From the NCBI RefSeq assembly GCF_007860095.1, contig NZ_SJPT01000003.1:207764-271763 (forward strand): DNA of 64,000 bases, in the 5' to 3' direction. Shown here piece by piece: positions 53,876-61,285 of the stretch; the first letter of the stretch is position 1; every line of letters begins with the position of its first letter. The notes beneath the pieces were generated by a model. The model saw only the letters and a list, made by a program, of their open reading frames with translations, searched no databases and was not told the origin of the DNA. A program made the translations under genes and the position numbers. The DNA comes from Novipirellula galeiformis (GTDB taxonomy: Bacteria; Planctomycetota; Planctomycetia; Pirellulales; Pirellulaceae).

Positions 53876-54328
53876 ATGAATAGCGATGCCGTCATTACTC
53901 AGCTCAACGAAATCCTCAAGCATGAATGGACCGGAGTAGCTCAGTATTCGCAAGCGTCCTTTATTATCGAAGGGCCTTGGCGAGAGGTTTACTCGGCAAA
54001 GTTTGAAGAAGACGCCGAAGAGTCGTTCAATCACGCCAAGCTCATTGGCAACAAGATTGTTTCGCTCGGAGGCGTTCCCGTTGCCCAACGCAATGAGATC
54101 AAGCAAACACGCGATCTAAGAGAGATGCTCGAAAACGCACTTGCGTTTGAGTCCAAGGCGGTCGAGATGTACGAAAAGGCCCTCGAATTGGCCGAAGGCA
54201 CCCGCTCGCTGGTCGTCTTCCTCGAAGACATCCTCGTGCAAGAACAAGAAGGCGTGGACGAGTACTCCAAACTCCTTCGCGAAAGCTCAACCGCGCAAGC
54301 CGAATTGTCGGCTCGCAAATCAGGTTGA
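53876..54328 (+). CDS. Ferritin-like (bacterioferritin family) protein
   Basis: A 150-residue four-helix protein starting at the ATG 53876-53878, eight bases after AGGA. Helix motifs align with bacterioferritin: LNEILKHEWTGVAQYSQASF (Glu17), EEDAEESFNHAKLIGNKIVSLGGVP (Glu and His), ALAFESKAVEMYEKALELA, and LEDILVQEQEGVDEYSKLL. The last Glu is kept, but the second di-iron His of bacterioferritin (EEGHIDW) is Val here, and heme-ligand methionine is not evident. It is probably an iron- or oxidant-handling cytoplasmic protein, perhaps with altered or absent ferroxidase chemistry. The frame is open upstream to 53771, but that part is unlike the family. Confidence 0.8.
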   Translation: MNSDAVITQLNEILKHEWTGVAQYSQASFIIEGPWREVYSAKFEEDAEESFNHAKLIGNKIVSLGGVPVAQRNEIKQTRDLREMLENALAFESKAVEMYEKALELAEGTRSLVVFLEDILVQEQEGVDEYSKLLRESSTAQAELSARKSG

Positions 54329-54331
54329 TCT

Positions 54332-54637
54332 CTAAGCCCTCTTCGTCGCTGAGGCAAAGGAGAGGATCGATTGACCGCTCGCTTCGGAGTCGGTGGGGTG
54401 GATGTCGTGCAGCGTTTGGCTGCACCCCCGAGCCAGCGGTAGCCCTAAAACGTTCTTCAGCCCGCTAAACTCCGCGCGTGTTAATTCGAGCGATTGCTGA
54501 GTAAACCAACCGACATTAGACGAAAACGTTTCCGTTCTCAGCTCAAACGGCTTGGCATGTCGCTCGCGAAGCACCAGCAGCACACGATGTCCATCGGACG
54601 AATCGACGACGCCGAGAATCTGTTCAGTGAAGGGCAT
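54332..54637 (-). CDS. Small conserved hypothetical protein
   Basis: A 101-residue protein. The core FELRTETFSSNVGWFTQQSLELTRAEFSGLKNVLG has an alternating beta-strand then helix pattern resembling small PC4-like or KOW-type nucleic-acid-binding folds, but I cannot assign a family. The remaining C-terminal 30 residues are Ser/Ala-rich. It is convergent with the ferritin-like gene, with only three bases between the stops, which argues for a real gene. AGTGAAGG-like purines do not occur near the start; initiation signals are weak. Cytoplasmic location is likely, as no signal is seen. Confidence 0.6.
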   Translation of the reverse strand: MPFTEQILGVVDSSDGHRVLLVLRERHAKPFELRTETFSSNVGWFTQQSLELTRAEFSGLKNVLGLPLARGCSQTLHDIHPTDSEASGQSILSFASATKRA

Positions 54638-55126
54638 TGGGCTCTCAAGTGATGGAACTTCCGGGCTTCACTCCTGTGCCCAGTGCCCTCCTATTCTGCA
54701 CTGAATTGTAGTCGCGTCAATCCGTTATTGAGAACCGCTTGCAATAACGAGTCGACACAGGCCCAACCCTCACCCATTCAATGGGCCAACCCAATAAGCA
54801 AACGAGCTATCCCCCCACCCCAAAACACTGGCATTGCGTACAGTACCCATGTCGTAATAAGGAGCCCGCTTCACTCAATGCGCCCAATGCTCAGTTAGAG
54901 CAATGCTCAGTTAGAGCGATGCTCAGTTCGAGCGTCGTGTCGTGTCCAGCGGGATGGCCACCTGGGCGGGATCATCCTGGTCGAAGGCAAGCACCGCCGT
55001 ATCACCGAAAGCGTCGTATCACCAAAAGAGTCGTTATCGCGAACGATAAGCTTGCTCTGAAAGATTGTTTGCCCCGAAAGACTCGGGGCCAGATGTTCAA
55101 CGCCCAGGTCGCTTTAACGCGGTTGA
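54638..55126. other. Gap with a short tandem repeat
   Basis: About 490 bases without a supported gene. It contains three copies of a 16-bp unit (54885-54932). Nearby, short similar pieces (GTATCACCGAAAGCGTC, then GTATCACCAAAAGAGTC near 55000-55030) form a second imperfect repeat. No coding signal was found. Confidence 0.4.
54885..54932. repeat. Three tandem 16-bp repeats
   Basis: CAATGCTCAGTTAGAG at 54885-54900 and 54901-54916, then CGATGCTCAGTTCGAG at 54917-54932. The period is exact and the third copy has two changes. Function unknown. Confidence 0.8.
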
Positions 55127-56044
55127 TTAATCTTTGCTCGCCGGATTGGCGGCATCATCAGCGACTTCCGCGGGCGTGGGTACCACTTCGACATCGGAAT
55201 CAAGCTCTTTTGCTGGAGTCGGTTCCAACTTCGGGGCAGCCTTGGTCTGCGTCTCCGCATCGGGCTGCGAGTCCGCTTTAGGGGCCACGCTCGGCTCGTC
55301 CGACTCCGTAACCGTAGCGGGTTCACCGCTGACCACTCCCGGCGGTGCAACCGAGATCACCGTTGATCCGTCCTCCAGAACCATGCCTGGGCGAAGATCA
55401 GCGGAGGAGGGATCGACACGTCCCGCCGCGTAAGGCGAAACGGCACGAGGTTGATGTTGAAACTCACTGCTATAGCCTGGAACGCCATAGGGCGACTCAA
55501 TCGCCCCGTCGTACCGGTAGGAAGTTCCGTATGAATCAACCGGAACCTCGCCATAAACCGGATCCGGTGTGTAGCTCAAGCTAGGTTGAGTGAAATAGTC
55601 GGGAGCGAAACCACGATACGTCGTAGAGTAGCTCGAGGAGGGATAACGATAGGTATCGATCCCATAATCGATGCCACCGTAACCGAGACTGCCGTACCCG
55701 AAGCCACCGTAACCGTAGGGATAACCGCCCCCGATGGAGAGACTAAAGCCGCGGCCGGAATAGACATTGCTGCCATAGAATCCCCCGCCGTAATGGCCTC
55801 CGCCGTGATACACGTGCCCCGAGTGCCCATGACCCGAGTGCCCATGACCCGAGTGCCCGTGCCCCGAATGCCCGTGCCCCGAATGCCCATGACCCGAATG
55901 CCCGTGCCCCGAGTGCCCGTGACCCGAGTGCCCGTGACCTGAATGCCCGCCGCCATGACGTTGAGCCCACAGCGGCGCTGCAGCTAGCACCCCTACGGCA
56001 ACGGTCGTGGCAAGAACAATGCGACGAAAATGAAACAGCAACAT
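55127..56044 (-). CDS. Secreted His/Gly-rich repeat protein
   Basis: A 305-residue exported protein: the signal peptide is MLLFHFRRIVLATTVAVGVLAAAPLWA. It is followed by eight exact SGHGH pentapeptides, then a Gly/Tyr-rich region (YGGGFYGSNVYSG, GYPYGYGGFGYGSLGYGG). The C-terminal half is Pro/Glu/Ala-rich and contains VLEDGSTVISVAPPGVVSGEP. The His repeat is likely to bind transition metals (Cu, Ni or Zn), and the Gly/Tyr part may be surface-associated. The ATG at 56042-56044 is preferred to an upstream TTG at 56053 because AAGGAG then sits at a usable distance. No family is recognised. It is a single-gene unit. Confidence 0.75.
   Translation of the reverse strand: MLLFHFRRIVLATTVAVGVLAAAPLWAQRHGGGHSGHGHSGHGHSGHGHSGHGHSGHGHSGHGHSGHGHSGHGHSGHVYHGGGHYGGGFYGSNVYSGRGFSLSIGGGYPYGYGGFGYGSLGYGGIDYGIDTYRYPSSSYSTTYRGFAPDYFTQPSLSYTPDPVYGEVPVDSYGTSYRYDGAIESPYGVPGYSSEFQHQPRAVSPYAAGRVDPSSADLRPGMVLEDGSTVISVAPPGVVSGEPATVTESDEPSVAPKADSQPDAETQTKAAPKLEPTPAKELDSDVEVVPTPAEVADDAANPASKD
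55824..55943 (-). repeat. Eight tandem 15-bp repeats encoding SGHGH
   Basis: On the plus strand the unit reads TGCCC(A/G)TG(A/C)CCCGA(G/A), with eight copies from 55824 to 55943. Only silent positions differ, except a single T in the last copy, so the peptide is kept exactly while the codons vary. Confidence 0.9.
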
Positions 56045-56293
56045 GGACCCCAACTCCTTCGCGAATAACGCGGTACAACATCAGGCGTGCCGACGGCGTT
56101 ATCGTTTCGCCTCGGTGCATCATCTCGCGCACCAACCGAATCGCCGTCAATCATGCACAGCCTACCTTCTCTATCCTAGATCCCTGGTAGGGTTTGGCAA
56201 ATGATTTAGCCCGCAAACGTCGAACAAGCCGCTCAAACGCTCAAACGGAGGGGCATATTGATTGCACACCACCCCATGGCTAGCCGCCGCGGA

Positions 56294-56821
56294 TCACGCT
56301 TCCGTCTTTGCAGCCTTGTAGACGGCTGCGGAATCGACGTAGTGCTGCGCCGTTTCGATCAATCGCTGACGTTGTTCGGGCGTCACATCGGCGATGACCT
56401 TCGCAGGCACCCCCACGGCCAATTTACCTGGTGGAATGACCGCTCCTTCGGTGACAACCGCCCCGGCAGCGACGATCGCACCGGCCCCGATCTTCGCTCG
56501 GCTGAGCACGACCGCGCGAATCCCGATCAACGCGCCGTCTTCGACCGTAGCACCATGCACGACCGCGGAATGCCCCACCGTCACGTCATCGCCAATTTGG
56601 CAGGGCGCATCGTGATCGGTGTGCAACAGCGACAAATCTTGAATGTTGGTTCGCTTGCCGATACGCACGAACTCGGTATCCCCTCGCACGACCGATCCGA
56701 ACCACACACTTGAGGATTCGCCGATCGTAACATCCCCACAAATGGTGACGTTGTCCGCGACAAACGCAGAGGGATCAATTTTTTCAGGACGAAAAACAGG
56801 ATCGATTTGACGTTCCGACAT
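56294..56821 (-). CDS. Gamma-carbonic-anhydrase-like hexapeptide protein
   Basis: A 175-residue left-handed beta-helix protein. The repeated hexapeptide pattern is plain (VTICGDVTIGESSSVWFGSV, IGDDVTVGHSAVVHGATV, GAGAIVAAGAVVTEG). Three candidate zinc-binding His are in LLHTDHDAPC, VGHSAVV and VHGATV, placed as in the Cam/gamma-carbonic anhydrase family. The downstream LAVGVPAKVIADVT is the usual end of this family (YrdA/PaaY type). The enzyme could hydrate CO2 or, as in PaaY, act on other substrates. GCGAGGTT precedes the ATG. The gene is 80 bases beyond the accC stop and probably part of the accC-side unit or a separate one. Confidence 0.85.
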   Translation of the reverse strand: MSERQIDPVFRPEKIDPSAFVADNVTICGDVTIGESSSVWFGSVVRGDTEFVRIGKRTNIQDLSLLHTDHDAPCQIGDDVTVGHSAVVHGATVEDGALIGIRAVVLSRAKIGAGAIVAAGAVVTEGAVIPPGKLAVGVPAKVIADVTPEQRQRLIETAQHYVDSAAVYKAAKTEA

Positions 56822-56901
56822 AACCTCGCTGCATCCTTAATGAATTCCGCATCCTGGAATGCGGCGTCGAAAACTTGCCAGGCGTTTCGTGGCGACCCGA
56901 C

Positions 56902-58245
56902 TTAGCTCAAAAATTCGCGTTCGACGAACTTCGTGTCGTGGCGACCTTCGAGAAACTCAGGGTGCTGCAGCACTTTGTCGTGGAACGAAGTGGTCGTGCA
57001 GATCCCTTCGACCTGCATTTCTCGCAGCGCCCGCCGCATCGTCGCGATCGCTTCGGCACGGGTCGGTCGATGAATGATCAATTTGCCAATCATCGAATCG
57101 TAATGCGGTGGCACGGTGTAACCGGCGTAGACATGGGAATCGAACCGCACTCCCATCCCCCCTGGGACAAACATCTTCTCTATCCGTCCCGGATTGGGCT
57201 GGAAGTTCTTGTCGGGATCTTCGGCGTTGATCCGACATTCAATCGCAGCACCTTGGCACTTCACGTCCTCTTGTCGGAACGAAAGCTTTTCGCCAGCGGC
57301 AACACGAATTTGTTCCTTGATCAAATCGATCCCAGTGATCATCTCGGTCACAGGATGCTCGACTTGAATCCGTGCATTGACTTCGATGAAGTAGAAATTG
57401 TTATCGGTGTCAACGATAAACTCGACTGTTGCGGCATTGGTGTATTCCGCACCACGAATCATCCGCACCGCCGCTTCACAGATTTCGATTCGTCGATCTT
57501 CGGGAAGACTTGGACTCGGTGCTTCTTCGATCAACTTTTGGTGACGTCGTTGCACGCTGCAATCACGCTCGAACAAATGGCAAACATTGCCATGCGAGTC
57601 GGCAATCACTTGAACTTCGACGTGACGTGGCGAACCGACATACCGTTCAAGGTAAACGCCGCCATTCCCGAATGCCGCTTCGGCTTCGGTACGTGCTTGC
57701 GACAATGCCGTCGACAACGATTGCTCGTCCACGGCGACTCGCATCCCTTTGCCACCACCACCGGCGGTCGCTTTGATCAAAACAGGGAAGCCGATTTTTT
57801 TGGCGATCTCGACCGCATCCGCGTCATTGTCGATCAAGCCATCACTGCCTGGAACGACCGGAACCTTGTTCGCGATCGCCATCGAGCGAGCGGTGTTCTT
57901 GTCGCCAAGCTTTTCCATCGCTTGAGGGCTTGGCCCGATGAACTCAAATCCGCTGGAGCGACAGACTTCGTTAAAGTGGGCATTCTCGGCAAGGAAGCCA
58001 TAGCCGGGATGAATCGCATCCACGCCAGCCACTTCCGCCGCAGCGATGATTTGATCGATTTTCAAATAGCTATCGCTGCTGCGTGGTTTGCCCACACAAT
58101 AAGCTTCATCGGCCAATTTGACGTGCATGGAGTCAACGTCGGCTTGGCTGTACACCGCCACCGAACCAATACCCATTTCACGGCAAGCACGAATCACGCG
58201 CAACGCGATCTCGCCACGATTGGCAATCAGGATTTTTTTAATCAC
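56902..58245 (-). CDS. accC: Biotin carboxylase subunit of acetyl-CoA carboxylase
   Basis: A 447-residue ATP-grasp enzyme carboxylating biotin on AccB with bicarbonate. Landmarks are [25 protein letters not shown] at the start, [10 protein letters not shown], the glycine-rich ATP loop [12 protein letters not shown], and [29 protein letters not shown]. The start codon appears to be GTG. Length is that of AccC (449 in E. coli). It follows accB by 21 bases on the same strand, the common accB-accC arrangement. No accA or accD is in the window, so the carboxyltransferase is encoded elsewhere. Confidence 0.97.
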   Translation of the reverse strand: MIKKILIANRGEIALRVIRACREMGIGSVAVYSQADVDSMHVKLADEAYCVGKPRSSDSYLKIDQIIAAAEVAGVDAIHPGYGFLAENAHFNEVCRSSGFEFIGPSPQAMEKLGDKNTARSMAIANKVPVVPGSDGLIDNDADAVEIAKKIGFPVLIKATAGGGGKGMRVAVDEQSLSTALSQARTEAEAAFGNGGVYLERYVGSPRHVEVQVIADSHGNVCHLFERDCSVQRRHQKLIEEAPSPSLPEDRRIEICEAAVRMIRGAEYTNAATVEFIVDTDNNFYFIEVNARIQVEHPVTEMITGIDLIKEQIRVAAGEKLSFRQEDVKCQGAAIECRINAEDPDKNFQPNPGRIEKMFVPGGMGVRFDSHVYAGYTVPPHYDSMIGKLIIHRPTRAEAIATMRRALREMQVEGICTTTSFHDKVLQHPEFLEGRHDTKFVEREFLS

Positions 58246-58266
58246 AGAGTGTGTCTACGTTGGATG

Positions 58267-58746
58267 TTAAGCGCTGGGATCGATACGAAACATGGGCTTA
58301 CCGAAGTCAACCGGTTGTTGATCGTTGGCAAGAATCTCGACAACCGTTCCACTGCATTCTGCCGGAATTTCGTTGAAGACCTTCATGGCTTCGACGATAC
58401 AGACGATGGTGTCTTCGGTGACCCGTTGCCCGACTTTGACGAACGGCTCCGATTCAGGATTCGCACGTGAATAAAACGTGCCGATCATGGGCGCATCGAT
58501 CGTAATCGTGTTCGCATGGGGATCCGCCGCTGCCGGAGCCGGAGCGGATGCAGAGCCAGCCGCCACGGGGGCTGGCGCCGCTGTGGGCACGTAGACTGGT
58601 GCTGCAGAGCCACGGTTAAGCTTGATTTTCTCATCGCCTTGCTGGAGATCAACCTCCGACAATTCGTGCTCTTCCATCAACGCTACGATCATGCGAAGTC
58701 GCTCGATATCGAAAATATCGGGCCCTGGCTTTCCGCCTTTACTCAT
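58267..58746 (-). CDS. accB: Biotin carboxyl carrier protein of acetyl-CoA carboxylase
   Basis: A 159-residue carrier whose lysine is biotinylated in the motif EAMKV (CIVEAMKVFNEIPAECSGTVVEIL). N-terminal residues (DIFDIERLRMIVALMEEHELSEVDL) match AccB, and a Pro/Ala-rich swinging linker follows (AAPAPVAAGSASAPAPAAA). The ATG at 58746 is preceded by GGTGAG and starts just before this conserved part; the frame extends to 58821, overlapping the peptidase gene, with ATGs at 58779 and 58746. It is co-transcribed with accC and probably with the peptidase upstream. Confidence 0.95.
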   Translation of the reverse strand: MSKGGKPGPDIFDIERLRMIVALMEEHELSEVDLQQGDEKIKLNRGSAAPVYVPTAAPAPVAAGSASAPAPAAADPHANTITIDAPMIGTFYSRANPESEPFVKVGQRVTEDTIVCIVEAMKVFNEIPAECSGTVVEILANDQQPVDFGKPMFRIDPSA

Positions 58747-58802
58747 ACTGGACTCACCGTCAGAAAGATTGACGTTCATGTAAATTTTAGGAAGCGGAAG
58801 TT

Positions 58803-59888
58803 TTACAGCACCAAGCGACAATCATCGAGTCCCTTTGCTAGGGTAGTGAGCACTTCGCAACCAGAATTAGTCACAAGCACATCATCTTCGATGCGAATGC
58901 CAAACTCGTTACCGATATACACCCCGGGTTCGACGGTCACTATCATACCCGCAGCAAGCACATCTTCACAATTCGACGACATTCGTGGCGATTCATGGAT
59001 TTGCAGCCCGATTCCGTGGCCGAGACTGTGATTGAACTTTGCGCCGAGCCCCGCCTTTTGGATCACATCACGGGCGACCAGATCCACCTTGTTGGCCTGC
59101 ACGCCAGGCCGAATTGCGGCAATCGCGGCTAATTGAGCCGCTAAAACGGTTTCATAAGCTCGCTCAAACTCGCTAGAAATTTTTCCGCTCCAGAGGGTGC
59201 GGGTGATATCACTTGCGTAACCGCGATAGTTTGCCCCCCAATCGATCAAAATCGTTCCCGACTTCGGCAGAAAAATTTCCGCAGGCTGATAATGCGGCAG
59301 AGCGCCGGCGGCATCAAACGCAACAATCGGTTTGAAACTCGCCGAGTCGGCGCCCAAGAAACGCATTTTGGCTTCTAATTCATGAGCGATCGCGCGCTCG
59401 GTCCACTTCGGCGATAACATCGGCAATATCGCTTGGAAACTGCGTTGGGCAATCGAAACCGCTTCACGGGTCGTCTGAATTTCACTCTCGTCCTTGATCA
59501 TTCGCTGTTTCTCAACCACTCCCGCAGTTTCAACCCAGGTGATCTCGGGACACTTCGCGGCCAACGCTCGGTATTGAGCCAGCGAAACAACGGACGATTC
59601 AATCCCAATGCGTCGATATTGCGAATCGGACAGCACTTGTTGCAGCAAATCCAACATCAATTGGCTCGGCGGGCGAATCACCGGCGACAACGAAGGGCAC
59701 TCGCTGGCAATTTGAATTTCATAGCGACCATCGCTCAGAATCGTCGTTTCGCTCGGGGCGACCAGCAAATAACTGCTGTCGCCGGTAAATCCCGAAAGGT
59801 AGCGAACATTGATTTCATCGATCACCAACATCGCATCGATCTCGAGCGACGAAAGTGATTGCTGTAGCGTGTCGAGTCGTTGAGCCAT
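58803..59888 (-). CDS. M24 family Xaa-Pro aminopeptidase-like protein
   Basis: A 361-residue pita-bread metallopeptidase. Residues 1 to about 130 are a creatinase-type N-terminal domain (NVRYLSGFTGDSSYLLVAPS). The catalytic half keeps all five metal ligands: DWGANYRGYASDITRTLW (two Asp), HSLGHGIGLQIHESPR (His), VTVEPGVYI (Glu) and GIRIEDDVLVT (Glu). It probably removes N-terminal residues before proline. The gene just precedes accB, as in many bacteria where pepQ/pepP and efp accompany accBC; no efp is present here. AccB starts 57 bases after its stop when the ATG at 58746 is used. Confidence 0.93.
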   Translation of the reverse strand: MAQRLDTLQQSLSSLEIDAMLVIDEINVRYLSGFTGDSSYLLVAPSETTILSDGRYEIQIASECPSLSPVIRPPSQLMLDLLQQVLSDSQYRRIGIESSVVSLAQYRALAAKCPEITWVETAGVVEKQRMIKDESEIQTTREAVSIAQRSFQAILPMLSPKWTERAIAHELEAKMRFLGADSASFKPIVAFDAAGALPHYQPAEIFLPKSGTILIDWGANYRGYASDITRTLWSGKISSEFERAYETVLAAQLAAIAAIRPGVQANKVDLVARDVIQKAGLGAKFNHSLGHGIGLQIHESPRMSSNCEDVLAAGMIVTVEPGVYIGNEFGIRIEDDVLVTNSGCEVLTTLAKGLDDCRLVL

Positions 59889-59891
59889 GAT

Positions 59892-60758
59892 TTAATCGTG
59901 ATGCGGGTGTGCTTTGGGGTCGTAATCTTGGTGCGATTGATTCACGTGCACATGAATCTGGGGGTAGTTTGCGTAGAGCCAACGCCACCCCGATGCGGTC
60001 ACCGCAGAATTATCTAAATACAGCGATTCAAGATAGGGCAACGAGGCCAACGACTTCAGCCCCTCGTTGGTCACGGCGATATCGATCAAATGAATCCCGC
60101 GCAGCGATTGGATCTTGGCGATTTCTCGACAAACTTCGTTACCTAGCTTGGGTGAGGCGATTCTCAGTTGTCGCAATTCGGGAATCGCCCTGAGCATCCC
60201 CACGCCCTTGGACGTGCATGCGGCATGGGGCAAATTGACGTACCACAGCGATTTGCACTCCGCCAACGTTGCCATCCCTTGGTCCGTAATCGGCGAATGA
60301 CGCAATCGCACAAGCTGTAGCTTAGGAAACGTCGTGAATTTAACGATGCCCGCGTCACTGATTTTTCCTTGATCGACAATCACCGTCTCAAGTTCAGCCA
60401 ACCCTTCGAGTTGAACGAGCATGTCGTCGTCGATTTCAAACGAGTCGATATGCAATGCGGTTTGCGTGCCATTTTCAAGCCCAGCCTTCAGCAGGCTAAA
60501 ACGCGCTTGGTTCGACAGCGGAGCGGGTTGAACCGAAACCGGAGCTTGCCCCGAATTGGTGAACGCAAAACCCCCGTAGGCTGCCGCCACGGCGACAAGA
60601 AGCAGCGTGCTCGCCAACCCGATGCGGCGCCGATTCCACGACTTTTTCGTGACCGCAGCCACTTCGGAAACGCCCGCATCGTCGCTCACCTCAGCGGCGG
60701 TAGCGGAGTCGCCCAGCAATTCTTGTTTTGCGTCTTTTTCCATCACCACGTTCTTCAT
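59892..60758 (-). CDS. Membrane-anchored leucine-rich-repeat protein
   Basis: A 288-residue protein. The first 42 residues are acidic and soluble, a single transmembrane helix follows (IGLASTLLLVAVAAAYGGFAF, about 46-66), and the rest carries four to five leucine-rich repeats of the cysteine-free bacterial type (LETVIVDQGKISDAGIVKF, LQLVRLRHSPITDQGMATL, LRGIHLIDIAVTNEGLKSL, LESLYLDNSAVTASGWRWL). It ends in a His-rich tail (HPHHD). The N-in, C-out orientation would place the repeats in the periplasm. GAGGGGGCCTC precedes the ATG. It is the first gene of the unit with the peptidase and acc genes, three bases apart from the peptidase start. Function is unknown; protein-protein contact is likely. 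Confidence 0.8.
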   Translation of the reverse strand: MKNVVMEKDAKQELLGDSATAAEVSDDAGVSEVAAVTKKSWNRRRIGLASTLLLVAVAAAYGGFAFTNSGQAPVSVQPAPLSNQARFSLLKAGLENGTQTALHIDSFEIDDDMLVQLEGLAELETVIVDQGKISDAGIVKFTTFPKLQLVRLRHSPITDQGMATLAECKSLWYVNLPHAACTSKGVGMLRAIPELRQLRIASPKLGNEVCREIAKIQSLRGIHLIDIAVTNEGLKSLASLPYLESLYLDNSAVTASGWRWLYANYPQIHVHVNQSHQDYDPKAHPHHD

Positions 60759-60793
60759 GAGGCCCCCTCTTTTCGAATGGGCCCTTTCGAGGA

Positions 60794-60813
60794 GGGCCTT
60801 TTGAGCAAGGCCC
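60794..60813. repeat. Short hairpin upstream of the LRR gene
   Basis: GGGCCTT (60794-60800) pairs with AAGGCCC (60807-60813) around TTGAGC. It lies 36-55 bases before the LRR start on the minus strand and could be in the leader. No consequence can be stated. Confidence 0.4.
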
Positions 60814-61285
60814 TTGGGGACGGAAAGCTCGCGTCCCGCGATTTTCGCGAGGCGAACTGCGTCCGGTTAGATCCTGGCATCGGGGTGTTACCGAAGTAAA
60901 ACCCCGATGCACAGAGAAATTTCATCGCCGAGCGACTCAGTGAGACGATTGACCCAGTAACCGTCGCACTCAGACATGGATGCTCCAGCCATCACTTGAT
61001 GACCTGTGAACGATTCCCGCAAAACGTTCACTTGCGATGAAATTCCTTGTTGTTTGTTTGGTGTTACGACCGCTTTGCGACCGTGGGTGTGGGATTAACA
61101 CCTAAGGGAGAGGCCTGTCAACGCCGATTCCAAAAACAAACCATTTCGATCCGTTTCACCCCCAAATCGGCCCGCGTCTTCGCTGACGCGACGCAGGCCG
61201 AATGATTCCACCCCATCTTCAGCCCCATCGGGCGGGCGAAAGCTCCCGAACTTTCGCCTCGCCTAAAACATTCCCGAGGATGCGA
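60814..61285. other. Gap between the LRR operon and the Ala/Glu-rich gene
   Basis: About 470 bases without a supported gene. One stem-loop near 61231-61263 could end the minus-strand transcript of the Ala/Glu-rich gene (see next entry). The rest, 60900-61200, looks like promoter region for the LRR-accC unit, but no definite hexamers were found. Confidence 0.4.
61231..61263 (-). terminator. Bulged stem-loop downstream of the Ala/Glu-rich gene
   Basis: GGCGGGCGAAAG (61231-61242) can pair with CTTTCGCCTCGCC (61251-61263) with one bulge, around an 8-base loop. It begins 23 bases beyond the stop of the minus-strand gene. There is no U-run, so intrinsic termination is uncertain. Confidence 0.4.

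Noticed and set aside
56875-58470. A 531-codon plus-strand frame opposite accC and accB
   Set aside because: A long shadow produced by codon bias; accC and accB on the minus strand have unmistakable motifs.
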